DNA from: Spodoptera frugiperda
Taxonomy: Eukaryota; Arthropoda; Insecta; Lepidoptera; Noctuidae
Assembly (NCBI RefSeq): GCF_023101765.2
Contig: NC_064217.1
Coordinates: 10,823,788 to 10,887,787, forward strand
Length of the DNA stretch: 64,000 nt
Direction of reading: 5' to 3'
Positions 26,301 to 41,300 of the stretch are shown in pieces. The notes below the pieces were generated by a model. It searched no databases and was not told the origin of the DNA. It saw only the letters and a list, made by a program, of their open reading frames with translations. Made by a program: the position numbers and the translations under genes. Each line of letters opens with the position of its first letter. Within the stretch, counting starts at the first letter, position 1.

Positions 26301-29300
26301 TGAAACAACGCTCCCCTAAAATCACCCGACGGAGCGGTCGGATAGAAAATGGACTTTTACCATGGCATTTACATGGAAAGGAAAGGGCGAGGGTGCATTG
26401 TTTGTATCACCTTATACACGTTGAGGAAACTTTATGTAGCGAAAGGGTAGATAATATGGAAATAGAGGCGTGTTCGGGATGTTTGAAGTGAAATTGGGCG
26501 TAAGATGGTAGAATAAAGGGTTTTGTTTCAAACTTCCTTACCATTCCGCCATAATGGGTTTCTGGTGGGATTCGTTTTCTTATAATTTTACGCTACGGGG
26601 ACCTTGCCATTTGAAAAAGTTTTGAAACATCGTTAAACCGGTGCTAGTCACGGCAAAGGGTTATTTTTCAAGAAAAAAGTTGTGACAGCCCTCGTAAAAA
26701 TTCTTTATAAAAATGTATTCAGAAGATTTCCCAACAAAAAGTTTGGAAGCCCTCCCCAGTGAAGTGGTTTCAATATTTGCAAATAACCTATAAACTGTAT
26801 TATTAAAGCCAAAGTTTTAAACATTAAGAGAGAAAGTTGAGTTTATTTGGCAAAATACTTCCCAAGTTAGACATTTCATAAACAAAGTATGTAAGAAACT
26901 GTTTGGCAGGGAAGTCTCTAAATGAAAATAACTTCCTCTGAATGTTAAGATCTATACGAAAGTAAAATAGGAGTCCAAATATATGGTAAATATTTTCATT
27001 CCTTTTAGAGAACGTGTTTCAAACTGGTAATTCGAAGATTGGTAAGTTCGCAATCGAATTCCGCGGCAGCTACAAAATATTTTTATTGCAGACATTACTG
27101 CGGCAGACGTAACCATCACAGCATACATTTATGCTTGCCAAATTCATACACGATGCCATGTTGCCCTTTCTTATTTTTCAACTTGTTCCTGAATAAATAT
27201 GAACTTATTTGAATATTTTCCAGACAGCAGTTTGCGTCTTTTGTTTGCAGTCTTTATTATATTTTTCTACAGCGTAGGTCAGTTGGGTATAATATCTCAG
27301 TGAGGCCAACAATTCAGAGCGGGATAATATCTCGTAGTTTTCTATTCAATGTTTATGAGTGCGGAGAATTGTATTGTCTTGCTACATAGATACGCAATTT
27401 TCTTTCTCTAGAAACAGAGTATACCAAGAAACTTTATTCCAAGAAATGAGGCCAAAGACACTAAATTTTTCAGACACTGTTACTATAAAATGCAACTTGG
27501 AGGCGGCATGAGACTCTAAATCCAGGTTAAAATTTAATCAGCGCTTTACCGTAGTTTGTGGGAATGGACAGGTGGCGGACGGAGAAAATTGCAACAATTC
27601 GATTTCTATTGCGAAAAATAAATTCCCATTTTCCGCTGTTGGGTAGAAGTAGTAGAAGTATTACATTTTTATAGCTTTTTTTTTATTTATTATTTACACA
27701 AAATACACAATAATACAATAAATAACAAATAGCAACCAAAAAACCACTAAGGTTTAGAACCGTGCTATTGAATCTGCCTTAAATGTTACAATATGGAGGT
27801 AGGTACAATAATCTCGCTTAAATAGTACTCAGGTAATATTCCTTGAGTTCTATATATAGTTATATTATATAGTTAAGCTGTGGCTTTCTTGTTTGTAATT
27901 TTATATTTGTTGCCAGAATACTTATAATTTTGTCCACCGGTGTAACAGTAACTCAGGAGGGTCCACTAACTTCTTATTTATTCTTAATATCTCCGTTGAC
28001 AAGTATTTATTTGAGAGGGACTTTAACCTACTTCTGCCCGACTGCGGTGAATCCTAATAAAAAAGTTATTTACATAAAAGCTGCTGGAACGTTCGCAGTA
28101 AATATTTTTAAGGTCTGTCAGAAACGACCGCATATGAAATACTCGTTCGCTAGAGTTATGGATGTAGTTTAGTCCAGAAACTATACGATAATGTTATAAA
28201 TTCATAACACCTTGACTTTCTGTTGTAACAGGGGTGAAGCCGACGTTGACAAACGACTTCCTAAAATAAAACTTGTGTACGGAAATGTTATTGATGACGA
28301 CAATCCCGTGCTATTACTTTCTTTCTCTGTTCCCCCGAGAAACCGTTTGTCTGTCGGCCCTGTAAATGGACTTTGAATCCTTGTTTTATTGCCGGTAACA
28401 TTTGGCTATTACGAGGGTTTTCCTTTAGTTTGCGAAGGATATTGAAGAATCTGACAATACGTAATCGCAGATAGAAAGCGAATTTATGTACACTTTAGTA
28501 CAGAGGATCAAGTTCTGAGTAAGTAATCGCTTTGCTATTTAATCCTAAGTAATACGAGGGCAACATTACACTTAATTGCCGCCTAGCTGTAATGTTGCTA
28601 ATAGAGTCCTTAATAATACGCAAACAACACACGTCTACCACAATTACCATGTTGGAAGTGGTGCATTAATTATGAAGCGACAACATTTCAAACCCTGGGG
28701 AAGCTCGGGAGACAAAAACAAGTGGGAATGAGGAGCGGTTCTTCAATTAGACAGAAGGTCCTTGTATTAACGAGCTGTAGTGCGCACTGGCTGGATCTCA
28801 GACGCCATTGTTCGCAGGGAAACTATCTAGGCTTGTGTTTAGACTACATTTTGTGTTTAGTTAGGTGTCTATTTTTCCTTATTTGTGGTTTGAAATTATT
28901 AGAGCTCTGATATAATACAGATTAAAATGTTAATAATTTCTGATATCTTTTACCTACAGTTATTTTTTTAGTTAAGGAAAATCACATAAGTACCTAATTG
29001 AATATAAATCTACCAAAACTAGTGAAGAAAAATCTAGCATACCAATTTGGTATTCAGTCACAGAATAAAAAGCTTTCTGCTAAGCTTGAGTACGTTTCGC
29101 AACAGAAAAGACGGCATATCCAGGCTTAGGAATATCAATTTTCAAAGCATGTGACAGACTAAGCCAACGGTTTAGGCAAATAGGCGTCCCTGAAGTTGAA
29201 GCCTTCTGTAAAAGTAGGTTGGGACCTAGTCTATCTTACATCTGCAATAGACTAGGTCCCTAGTCTATCTTACATCTGCAATTTTATTTATTTTTATTTA

Positions 29301-32300
29301 CCCAACTGTCAAAAATTGCATTAAGTTTTTGTTACAGTATTTACCTCATATTTTACATTCCTTTGTTATGAATCTGCCTACCTAATTCTTAATTATATTA
29401 AATATAAGAAAAAGTCTATAATTTCGTTATCATTAAACAAGCTTTCGTAGAGTTGGGGATAAATTACAAATGGAAATGGGATTTAAATATAATTATTAAT
29501 AACATAATGTCCGAATATGAGGTAAAGAGAACCACCACGGATAGATTTACCAATTTGTGAAAGTAATTAAAATACGTAAAAGGTTCCCAATCTTCGTCAA
29601 ATATCAGTTCGTTTACAAAAAAAACCGTTACATTTAAAATCCATAATTTAAATCCTGTGTATAGTTGTGATGTAAATAATATAAATGACAGGTTGCGAAG
29701 GAAACTAACGGAACTGGTCGGGCGTCGGCAGTATGTTGATTACGGTGGGTTGCGGAAAATACTGTAGCAAAATACAATGCCAAGTGTAATGTAAATATTA
29801 TGTTGTTGCCGTGAGAAACAAATGTCCGCTGAAAATTGTTGTAACAAGTTTTAATTCAGTTTTAATGTCATTCTCTTTATTATTATTTTTTATTCATCTT
29901 TATTGGCCTTCCAACAATTGTATACATTAGTACATTTAACAATACATAAACATTTCCATTATATGTAAGTAAAATGTTACAATCTCTTTAAACAAAATTA
30001 TCAATTAGTAACACTCTCACATCTCTTCTTGATAAGCAAATATTCAATTTAATTTTGATAGTAGATTGCTAATTAATCATCTAGCTAGACTAATAAATAA
30101 AATTGGAGTGTCTGTTTGTAACATTGAAACATGATACATAGACCAAAATAACATTTTTACAATTGTTGTCTGTCTGTTTGTTCTGGCTAATCTTTGAAAT
30201 GGCTAGACCGATTCTGACGGGTAGCTGATATAGGAGTAACTTAGGCTACTATTTTATTTTTTTAATTACTTTCGTTTAGGTACAAATTCCCAAATTCTGC
30301 CGAAAGTCATAATTCAGAAGTAGCGGGCAACAGCTAGATAAAATATGAAGGCTTTTTACAACAATAAATTGTTTCCAATTCCCACAAACCAGTTACAATT
30401 TATACATACAATAATAATAAATAAGTAATAACGTTTGTGGAATGCAATAGGTTAGCAATTTGTCATTCACGCCAAAAATACCACCGTATCTTTAGTTCAC
30501 AAGGAAACAATACATTATATTTAAGAATAGCTACATGAAAAACATAAATATAACTAGTAATAACTGAAGGGAAAAATAGAACAGATGTTCAAAAATCACA
30601 ATTAAAACTGACTAAGTTATTGGCATAATGATAAAAAATTAATAGGCGCTATTTATCAGAAATGTAGCAACCTCATTGGCTATTTCACGTCGGCGCCTCA
30701 GTGTAGACCACCCACGTATTGCGCTATGAAACAAATAATACTTGATACACAACGGAATTTCTGTCTGTATGTTGATCTTTTTTATGGTAGCCATAGAGGT
30801 TCACTGTGCATTAAGTTTACGTTTGTTTGCGTTAAGTGTGTAATATAATGTTTATAAGTTTTTTTTATTGTTGCACTACTTGTGAATTGGTAGGATGCAC
30901 TGTCGTATACTCGTAATACTAAACGAGTTTAAGGTCAGCAGTCAACTGAGGATAATTGGATATTAAACTGTTATAGTACTATGGCTCCGGTCTTTGTTAC
31001 TGGTAGCAACAAAAGTTTTTGAAGACAAGAAAATTAATAAGAATGTTTCTGAAGCTTTGGTAAAAGTGACATGCACTATTAATTTACAGACAATATACAT
31101 ATTTAATGGGGGAAAGTAAAGCTTTTCAGCCCATTATTCCTCAGAAAAATAACAATAAAAGTAGAAAATATGCAATAAGAGACACTTTTTACAATAAAAA
31201 AAAAACAGAAAATATCACGAATCTCTCAACAACATACAAGAACCAGTATCTATCGCCAATTAACTACCGTAAAAGCTAACAAATAACGCTTTTTTCACCA
31301 TAACGGGACGTCGGAACAAAACCGGGCGTAATTATTAGTCGCGACGGTATGGAGTTGTATTTATAATCAGGCGCCAGTGGTGACAGACGGATAAACTGGC
31401 TTCTGTTCTGTCGGTCATTGCATTCTAAGCCAGTTGTCACAGGCCGCTATTATTTATAACTCGTCTCTGTACATGTAAATAGGTTTCTAAAGTTATAAAT
31501 TAATGGTTTTCCCTTTACTGGTTTTAGTTGCGTTTCGATGTTTCTTGAGGTCTTAATTAATTAATAGGATTAGGTGTAATATTGGGTCGGGAATTCCGTA
31601 TCGAATATCGTACACATTATTTGAAACACTTTTATTTAATTAAGTATTCAAAATAGTTGTAGAAAAAGTATCTATTTTATAGCAATTAATCAGTAATTTT
31701 TATAGCACAACACTACCAAAGGGTTAGCTTGCTTTTCCACCAGTGATGTGCTATGTAGTTGTGTGAGGAAAATGTGCAGCTTGAGTATGCGATGTCTCGA
31801 TAGTAGGGAAGCCATCCATAACACACATATATAGCATGCATCTTTCCATATTAAAACATAGGTTAGCTGAGTTCGTTTCCACCAGTGCTTTCCATTGGAA
31901 GGCAAACGCATTCACATAAACTTAGCATAGCACATCTCTGGTGGAAAAGCATATTAACTCTATGCATCCTTCTTTAACAATAGGCAGCAAAAGTTAAATC
32001 CGCTTATCATTTTAAAGGTATATGACATACATTCATCAAATGTCGCAACGTATACAGTATGCCTAATACCACATTTTTCTTTAAAGTGCTACAATTTACC
32101 ATCATATTACCATCTTTTATTCACACCGACGTGAACCGACCACAATTTGTTCAGGTAGATACTAAAGCCTTTTCCAAGCAAACACAGACAGACAGCCAGA
32201 CAGGTCGATGACAAAATCCATTATAGTATCATAAAGCATAGTGGGGCGATAGCATTTTTATGGCCGGGGTATATTTTACAGCCGTCAACATGAGCTCTAT

Positions 32301-35300
32301 AGCCAATGGAACAATAGTAAACAAACAGTTTTAACCAAACGAAACAATATTAGAAACACACCTCAATTAGCTTTAGTATATGGAAGGAAAAATATTTAGA
32401 GGAAACAAATATAAAAGTAGGTACCTATTCTTTTTTAATAAATCAATGTTTATTAGTATTTTTTCTAAAAGGGGTTTTCGCAATTTTCCTTATTTAGTCT
32501 AATTATAATTACTGATATTTCTTTTTTACACAACCTACTCGATTAATTTAGATTAGTAGCGCCATGTGCTTGTACTACTATATTATGTATGACTTGTTAC
32601 TAACTGTCGTACTAAGAGACATTTATTTATTACTTAAACTATTCCGTCGCGTCGTAACTATTTTGTTCCGAAAACTATCGCTAAGAGTTAAGCAATCATT
32701 AAGTGACTCTGCGTACGGCAGAAATATTTATTTAGTGTTAGATACTTCTATCTAACTAGCTGATGATGAGTTGATAGATCGTAAAGAATTTTATCTTGAT
32801 ACCATGCAAAAGGTTAAATAAAACCACATAACAAAGTAGTAAATAGGCATCAAGCGTTCAACGTACAAAATCACTGGCCATAAAATCGATAAATGCCCCT
32901 TTAAAACTGAACAAATATGGAAATTATCGTGCATAGTAATCTAATATGGCGGTTACGGCTTTAATAATATTACCTTATCCGTTTATACACGAATTCTGCC
33001 ACCTCAATACACGAATAGATCTCACACGATGCGAGGAGACTCGAATGGCATCACGTGCGAAAAAATGTTGTTTACGTGCACACAGCTAGCATGCTACCAG
33101 TTCTAACAAGGTTCCTAGAAACGACTAAACGAGTAAACACAAGATCAATGTTCTATAAATGAGGTGGCAATCGTGAGGCTGTTCCTTTGACAATGTATTA
33201 TGGTAATCAGCTAGGCTAGGCTTACTATACTTGAAACGTTCTAAAACATGGCTTTGCCGACATAAAACAACACATTATTATATCAATTTTAGAGATTAGA
33301 CATCTATTTAGTTCTAAATTCGCAAAAAATAAGGTCTCTTCAGCTATATAGCAGGTCATTAGACATTTCTTTGGGTCATCGAATAGACGTATAAATGTTA
33401 ATAGTCTCTTAATTGGTAAATAATCGCCGGACAGTCCATCGAGGTGATTACAATCGCCATAAATAGTCGACGGTCGAAAGTTAATAGTTCTGGCTGAGCC
33501 ACGATTAAGCCTTATAGAGGACTTATGGAGTCTTATCTTAATTGTGCTCATATAACAGATATCGTTTCATCTGGCTTCTCCTGATAATGAGGCTAGTGTG
33601 TAATTACTTGGCTCTGTTGGAGAGTATATCTTCACTGGGAGAGTAAAGAACTAGTAAATCACAAATCTAGGGAACTAATCTACAGATGTTTCGGATGTTT
33701 TCTTATACTGAACAGATTTCCGGACTATAGTCGCGTTGCGCGCTGCTGTTTTTACAGATGACCGATCACTATTAAACAATGACTACACATTCCAGAATTA
33801 GTCAGCAAATCAATGAACATATTGGAGAGGTTAGAAGCAGCATATCTTAACTAAAACCTCTGTATTATTATTAAGTTTGGGACTGACGTGCTCAAGCTTA
33901 AAATTTCCACTTATTACGCGCACGAACGGATCCTTTGAACGTCTAATATGCATAAGAAGCCATACATCTTGAAATTCCTAAAGCCGTGGATTCACTATGC
34001 AAGATATCTTCGATTCAGATGCTAAAAGTAACTTTGTTTACGTTAAAACTCGAGATTCTATTTAAAACTACTATTAAATCTCTGTATTATTATTAAGTTT
34101 GGGACTGACGTGCTCAAGCTTAAAATTTCCACTTATTACGCGCACGAACGGATCCTTTGAACGTCTAATATGCATAAGAAGCCAAACATCTTGAAATTCC
34201 TAAAGCCGTAGATTCACTATGCAAGAAATCTTCGATTCAGATGCTAAAAGTAACTTTGTTTACGTTAAAACTCGAGATTCTATTTAAAACTACTATTATT
34301 TATTGAACTTACTTAGATATTTTGGTCTTACCATGGTATACACAAAAAAACCGGTATTCAATTACTTCTTTTTTATGGTTTTGTTTGTGCAAAATAACCG
34401 TTAGTCCGAATTAAGTTCAAGTCCTTGTTTACAACAGTCTAAAGTTCAACATTCACGATCGCCAGATTATTATTGAACTTTAATCTGTTTATATCTAGCT
34501 ACTTAAGATACTAAATCAGAGCATACACACCCGTATCGTGTCAACACAGCTTTAGACAAGGCCTGTCGTCTCTCCCACATACCTTATGGGGCACTCCAAC
34601 CGTTTCGTCAGGTTTCACCCGCGAACGTAAACAATATGCGCGGCGATACAAAATCGACCTTACATCAATTGTTCAGAGTAGGATTTGTTTTGAGGTATGG
34701 TCTTGCATGACGAAAGAACACGCATTCCGAGCAGTACCGACCCCTTCGGTGCGACGTAAGTTATTGTATCTTAGAGAAGTGTTTACTAATTAGTTTGTAG
34801 GACAAGGTGGCGGTGGTCAGCCGTGAAAGTGGACGGTAAGTGGGTTTAAATGTCCAGCCCAAGTGCCATCTGTATTACGGCCTTTCAGTATGTTTGTTGA
34901 CACCAGCATCATACTGCTCTTAAGTATCGAGTGTTAGTTTAGAATACATTTGAATGTTTGAAAAGGTCATTGGTCTGATAGATAAATATACGTATTATTA
35001 AAGTTGTTATAGCAAAAAAATTAACAAAGATTGTTTGCAATTTGATTTAAATAAGTAATTGTTGTTATTTTATGTGTATTTGGCGATTATGTTTTGTAAC
35101 ATAAATCTTACAGATGAATGATGGTAGGTTTTTCTGTCAGGACTTACCTGTAACAAAAAAGGGAAAACAAATTAGTCAAGATTGAACAACTATGTGGAAA
35201 ACTGGAACAAGAAAATCACTTCTATTCTAGGGACATATTCTGGATTACTAAGAAAATAGAATTTAATGAACATGTTTAAAGAAATGCAAAACATTCGCGT

Positions 35301-38300
35301 CAGACGGTTGCCGGTGGCATTTTCGCACGGCACAGCCCGTCGCCGGCTAGTGCTGAGAATATTACTTGATTTATTTTCTCTAACAACTCAGACATTTACT
35401 AATAAACCTGTTGTTTTAAAGCTGCATTTCATAAGCAACTTTTTATAGGATGCTATACATTTTTATGTGAACTATGGCTAAATGTATATTTTTTGCAAAT
35501 AATGTCGTTTGAGACTAACACAAGTCGAAACCAATTGATTTTAATTACCGAGCAGTTAAAACTGTTGTTTCAACGGACTAGAAACTAATAATAACTTAGC
35601 AACACGATGTCAATATGACTAATTACCTAGACAAAGCTCGGGGCGTGCACTGATATCAGCAAAACGCAAAACGTTCAACTTTCGCTTGTCACGTCAATAT
35701 AAATGTAACATATTACATGGAGGCTCGTTCAAACGGTGTCAGAAGTCGAGTATAGTAGAAGAGTTTGGTTTTTTACATCACTAGCGCGACCGGCTCCAGC
35801 AGTGCCGGGCCGAGCATGGCACGGTCGGCCAAGGTTACTGGTACCGCAGTGGCAACACTACCGCTCGTCACGTTTCAGTTTTAGATGCATGGAAATCGAG
35901 GATTAGTTTGTTGGTAACGGTATGACATAAAAACTTTCCGGAATGTATATCGCCTCAACTATAAAATATTAGATATAATAAAACTGTAAGCATCAAGTTT
36001 TCAATGGAAATTAAGATCTTTTAGTACAGTATTACTGCTCGGGAAAGATAAACAAATGTAATAAAACATTGTTCCGCCAAGGTTTTGTAAACAATAATAA
36101 ATCAAAAAGTGTTTAACTACCTAATTAGATAACTAGTAAAATTATCGGTCAACATATAATCAAATAAATCAATCTAGTAATGTACTGCAATTATTGCTGT
36201 AATCTTGTGATAGAGTGCTGATTATTTCGATGTAGATATGCGTTTCGTTAGAGCAAGTATACTTGTAGAGAGTACAAGCAAAATTAGATCTTATTTACTG
36301 GACATAGTGAAGGAAGCTTAAAACTTAAAAATTATCGCCGAGGCATGTTATAATTGATTGCGTTATTAAGTACATTTTGTCTAATATCAATTGCAAGTAT
36401 GTATTGCTACTTATCAGAAATATTCAAACAATTTTACTGTGATAATGATAACATTATCAACAAGAGCAGTTGACATAAATCAAATCTAGACTAATAAATA
36501 ATATTGGAGTGTCTGTTTAATACATACAAAATTATAATATATGCATATAAATACATACGAGTCGTATGTATATATACGTATGATACGACACATAGACCCA
36601 AATCACTTTATATTTTTTTTTGTCTGTCTGTCTTTCTGTTTCTTTGTTCCGCCTAATCTTTGAAAGGGCTGGATCGATTTTGACAGGAATATTATTGGCA
36701 GGTAGCTAATGTACTAAGGAGCAACTTAGGCTACCTTTATTCTAAAAAAATATTGTATTTTGGAGAAAAAAAAAACAAATTCAGTCATGGATTAAACGTG
36801 GATGAAGTCGCGGGCAACAGCTAGTATTTTATAAAGAACAGTCTGAATGGTTACACCCAAACGACAGTCCGTCAAACAGACTCAGGCAGAATAAGGGTTT
36901 TAGCAGACCACAGAAAAGGAAATTTTCTGTGGCATAATAGTATTCAACTTCTCCACTGCATCAACATCTTTACATGCGAAGAGTTGTGACGAAGGAGAGA
37001 AGAGGTGAATCACTCACACAATCACTAAACTCATAAACAAGATCTAACAGAATTGTTTAACTTGAGAAAGTTCCAAAAGATCCTATCACCGCTGACATTA
37101 CGTAAACTAACATCTAAATATCTAATAACGCACGGTTTTCGGAAGCCAGGCCAACGACACAGAACGGTGTCACAAAACCGAGAGTCACCGTGACATTAGT
37201 GTTTAACACACCAACCGTAAATAATCTGCGGTTCAAGTATGTTTTAATGTAAGTGCCATATTCTGTACTTTGGATTTAACGGCCTATCAATTGTGCGAGT
37301 ACAATGGTATGTAGCTGTAATGTGTCTTAGAAGAAATAGGATTGTGTATTACAAAGCAATAAAATATAGCACAATCTTTAGAAACATTTTTTTTTTAATC
37401 ACGTTTATTTAGTCAGCACAAAATCTGCTTCTATTTAATACGTGGGTATGTATTATTTTTATGCTATTACAATAGATATAAAATATTAGCAGGATGCGGA
37501 AGGGATACGGAAAGAATAATCAGGATATTAGGCGGGAAGATAGGAGTTTATCGCAGCTCATTACGCATTGCTAACGAGTCAATGATCCGCTTCCTGATCG
37601 GACGACTCGTATATCCATTTTCTATACATTTACTTCATTCAAGTTCTTGTGGCCATATTTCGAAAATCTTCCAAACAATTTTTACTTGAAGACAGATTTT
37701 TAAATGAAATGACGCTAGAATTTGTTATCAGACGATCTTTGGATGCCTTTCCGAAGTCAGAGGTCACATTTTCTCTTAAAGTCCAGTTAGGTTAATTAAT
37801 ATTGTAGATTTTTATACGACTGTTACGGTAGAAAAACTATCATCAAATGTATAAATATCTGATATTTCGACATATTCCGGCGACAGTCCGAATATATCAG
37901 AGAAAAGACTGTCTTTTAATCACCAAAAGAGTTGCCAGATATAATGCAATGTACCTATCCTGAAAGTCAAGATTACGACCTTTAATACAAAGCTAGCTAT
38001 CAATGCATTAGAAACCACAATAATATCAAATAGGCTGTTCACCAATTCAGAAACCACACGTAACCAATCAGCACACGTGTTAAGTCTACACAACACAGCC
38101 AATATTGACCTCGCCAAATGTTGAATCAAATTAAAACCAGGGAAAACCTTTTTCTATAGCGATGAACTTGAAATAGATCCAAAGTCCACTTGAATATATA
38201 TTATGTACCTATTTATCTAAGTCCCAGTTGTTTATCATACTGATGCTAGCAAATCGCGTTGGTAGTCAGTCGAGTGGATTTTACTCACGTTCCTAATATA

Positions 38301-41300
38301 ATCGTTAACTCACCTCATGACTCCCATACTACAGAAAGCAATTGGGTAATTGATTCTTCTAACGCGAGTCATTCTCAAGATGAAGTGCCCACTACAGTAT
38401 CATTTCGACTTCCAACTCGAATAATATTAGGCTATTTTCCAATGCTACTAATCCAATCAAGATATGTTTTTCTAACGCAATGAAAGCTGCCAGAATGACT
38501 CACATTAAGATAAAATATGTTTCCACTTAGGATACTATTTATTACCAAAAATACTAGTTGAATTGTTTGGATAGGCTATAAACAATGAGCATGGTGTCGT
38601 CTGCCGTTCGTCTCGCCTCCGCCAGTGGCGAAGGTTGGAATAAAATCGTACGATCTTTTTATAGCTAACAGTATGGGATTCTTGGAATTTGATACATAGA
38701 AGTAAACAAATTAGAGATATCGCGCAAACTGCGTAAATATATCTGGTCAATACAAAAAAGATAACGATTGCTTAGTGTTCATTAACATATAAATGCAAAT
38801 TTTCACCTCGTGAAAGAAATATAGATTGTGATCAATTATTGGATCGCTAATAGTATAAAATGAACGGTAAGTACCTAATCCTTGGTAAAGAGTTTAGTCG
38901 ATAGTACGTAATAAATAAATAATTGATATGAAGTCGACCAGTCTGGAGGACAAATTGACTTATTACTTCGTAGTAAAATAGTTTCTTGTAATTTGAATTA
39001 AGTGGGACTAAAATACTATGAAGTATAAATTATACAGTTAAATCGTTTTATTAACTTGTCATATTCGGAAATTGTTAAGGCTATCAAAAGCAATTTTATT
39101 GCTTTGTTAATAGACATTTAGTGCGGAGACTGAGGACCAATGTGAGAGGAAGTAGGTGGTAATCCATTGCGAGGGCCAAGTGTAGGTTGCTGGTCTTCAA
39201 ATATCTTGAAATATAGGTGACATAGTTATTATTTCGCCATTTTTAGATCACACATGGGTTGTGGGCTCGAATTTAGGCGGAAATTGACGTGCTAGTGCAG
39301 GTACTACTGACAATTTATTGGTTGACATGGAATCAACAATGCCAACTCTATGAGCCTATTAAAATTCAAGGCGTCAACTCACCAAACTTGAAGATTGGCC
39401 AGTCGAAAGTGATTTCTTCCGCGATGAATCATCAGGTTTTAAAAACAGCGCTTTCTGTGTGAGTCAGCCTAGGCAGGTTTCGTACATTTGGACCACTTGA
39501 GTCCCTGTGTGATTGTGGTCACTAACTGGTTATTTATAGATTATACAAACGACTTGTAATTGAATATGTGTCACGGGTTTAGTTCGTGGCTGGATGCTAC
39601 AGCTCCATGTTAAACTGGCTAATTCATTATGAATTATAATTAATCGTAGAACAGGAAAATACTAAAATGTATAAAAGCCAATGGGTATAAAAACTATGAA
39701 TGAACGGAAAACATTCTCTACTTTTGTGTGAAGGTAATTAGTATGAACATAGGAAGTCTCCAAAAGGAGCATGAGGGTCTTAATTTCATATGGTTGAAGG
39801 TTTATCATAATCCTCTATGTAACCATCTCACTAACATAGATGGACAAGAGTATCCAGCACAACAATAAGTAACCATGTAACACAAAAACGATGACATAAC
39901 TTGATAAGTCCGGAAGCTGAGCTTTAATACAGAACATTCAGATAACAGATAGTGCACATGTACCGAGCGATATTGTCAGTGCAGAAGCACCCAGCAATCA
40001 GTGGTCACCATACTTTGATATAGTTAGAACTACCACGAAACGATCAAGGAAAATTTAATATGAATATCTAAATACGCGAAGAATTTGCGGATTGTGATCC
40101 ATTAAAAAGTCATAAAAATACAATTAAGGATGGTGTAGGTTGCACACTTTTTAATAACGTGTAATTTTCATTTGTTACCCGGTTAATATTTACATTTTTA
40201 TTTTTTTGAGGGGGTAAAATCATCCAGTGACTTCTGTTGCCTTGGGCGCTGCCAGAGGGAGTATCAGACTCTTACTGACTAAAAACCACACCGTTCCTAC
40301 TCCTGCTTTATGAGCCCCGGTAACCCGTTAGGCAGTCCGCAGCTCCAAGCCAATATTTAAATTACGTTTCAGTCTTTACATTAAAATGACAAAGATAATC
40401 AATTGTACTGTACATCCCTAACTTCTTTCTTAACTGAATGACATCATGAAGTGGCTATTTCGCCTATCCTCTTTATATCTTTCAATGTAGTTTCTCAATG
40501 TAATCATCTTTACTTTAGGTTTCTTCCTATATTTCATCACATAGTATCTATCCGAAGCTCAAACAGATGTCCGAAGGTACTTCAACAGACATTCCACTGT
40601 TTAGAAACTGATTACTCGATAAAGATAGAAGCGTGGGCGGTACAAACAGTTGTACCGCAAAATGGCAATAAAGCAAAATGAAAACCTGAACTGGCACATC
40701 CTTAATGTATGGTCAGATCCGCATAACATCTAATGTATTGTATCTTAGTTTCAGAGAGAGAAATAGTACATAAGGCTCACAAAACATGGTTTTATGGGTG
40801 TATCTGTGTGTGTACCCCTACGCATGATCTGCTCACCCCTAGATATGATACGTCTTTTCGTTCCTTTATAGCTAGTTAGCTTTTTTAGAAAATTCAGTAG
40901 TTAATGTTTCTAGTACCAAATAAAAACTACTTTTATTAGCTCTTGAAAGACCACAAACTCTTCAAACTGCTTCAGTTATCGGTTTGCTTTGTACTGTGTG
41001 CTAAGCACGAAAACTATCGAGAAAGTATTCGTATCGCAATCGACAGAATTTTCTATGACATTTGAACAGCGCCCCTACCGTGCGTAAAAGGAACTAAATA
41101 TCGCAAGCACGAATGTTTTTGATAACTATCGTATAGTAATCGTATCGTATTGGTATCGAAACTTAGAACATTTTGACACAAATTGGAAGCACGAACGAGC
41201 TTTTGACGTACGGTAACGTAAATTTCGAAAGCTGGCTATCGAAACGAGTCGAAACATTTGTCACTGAGAATTTGTCGGTGAGAATGGTATCGAAATTTGT

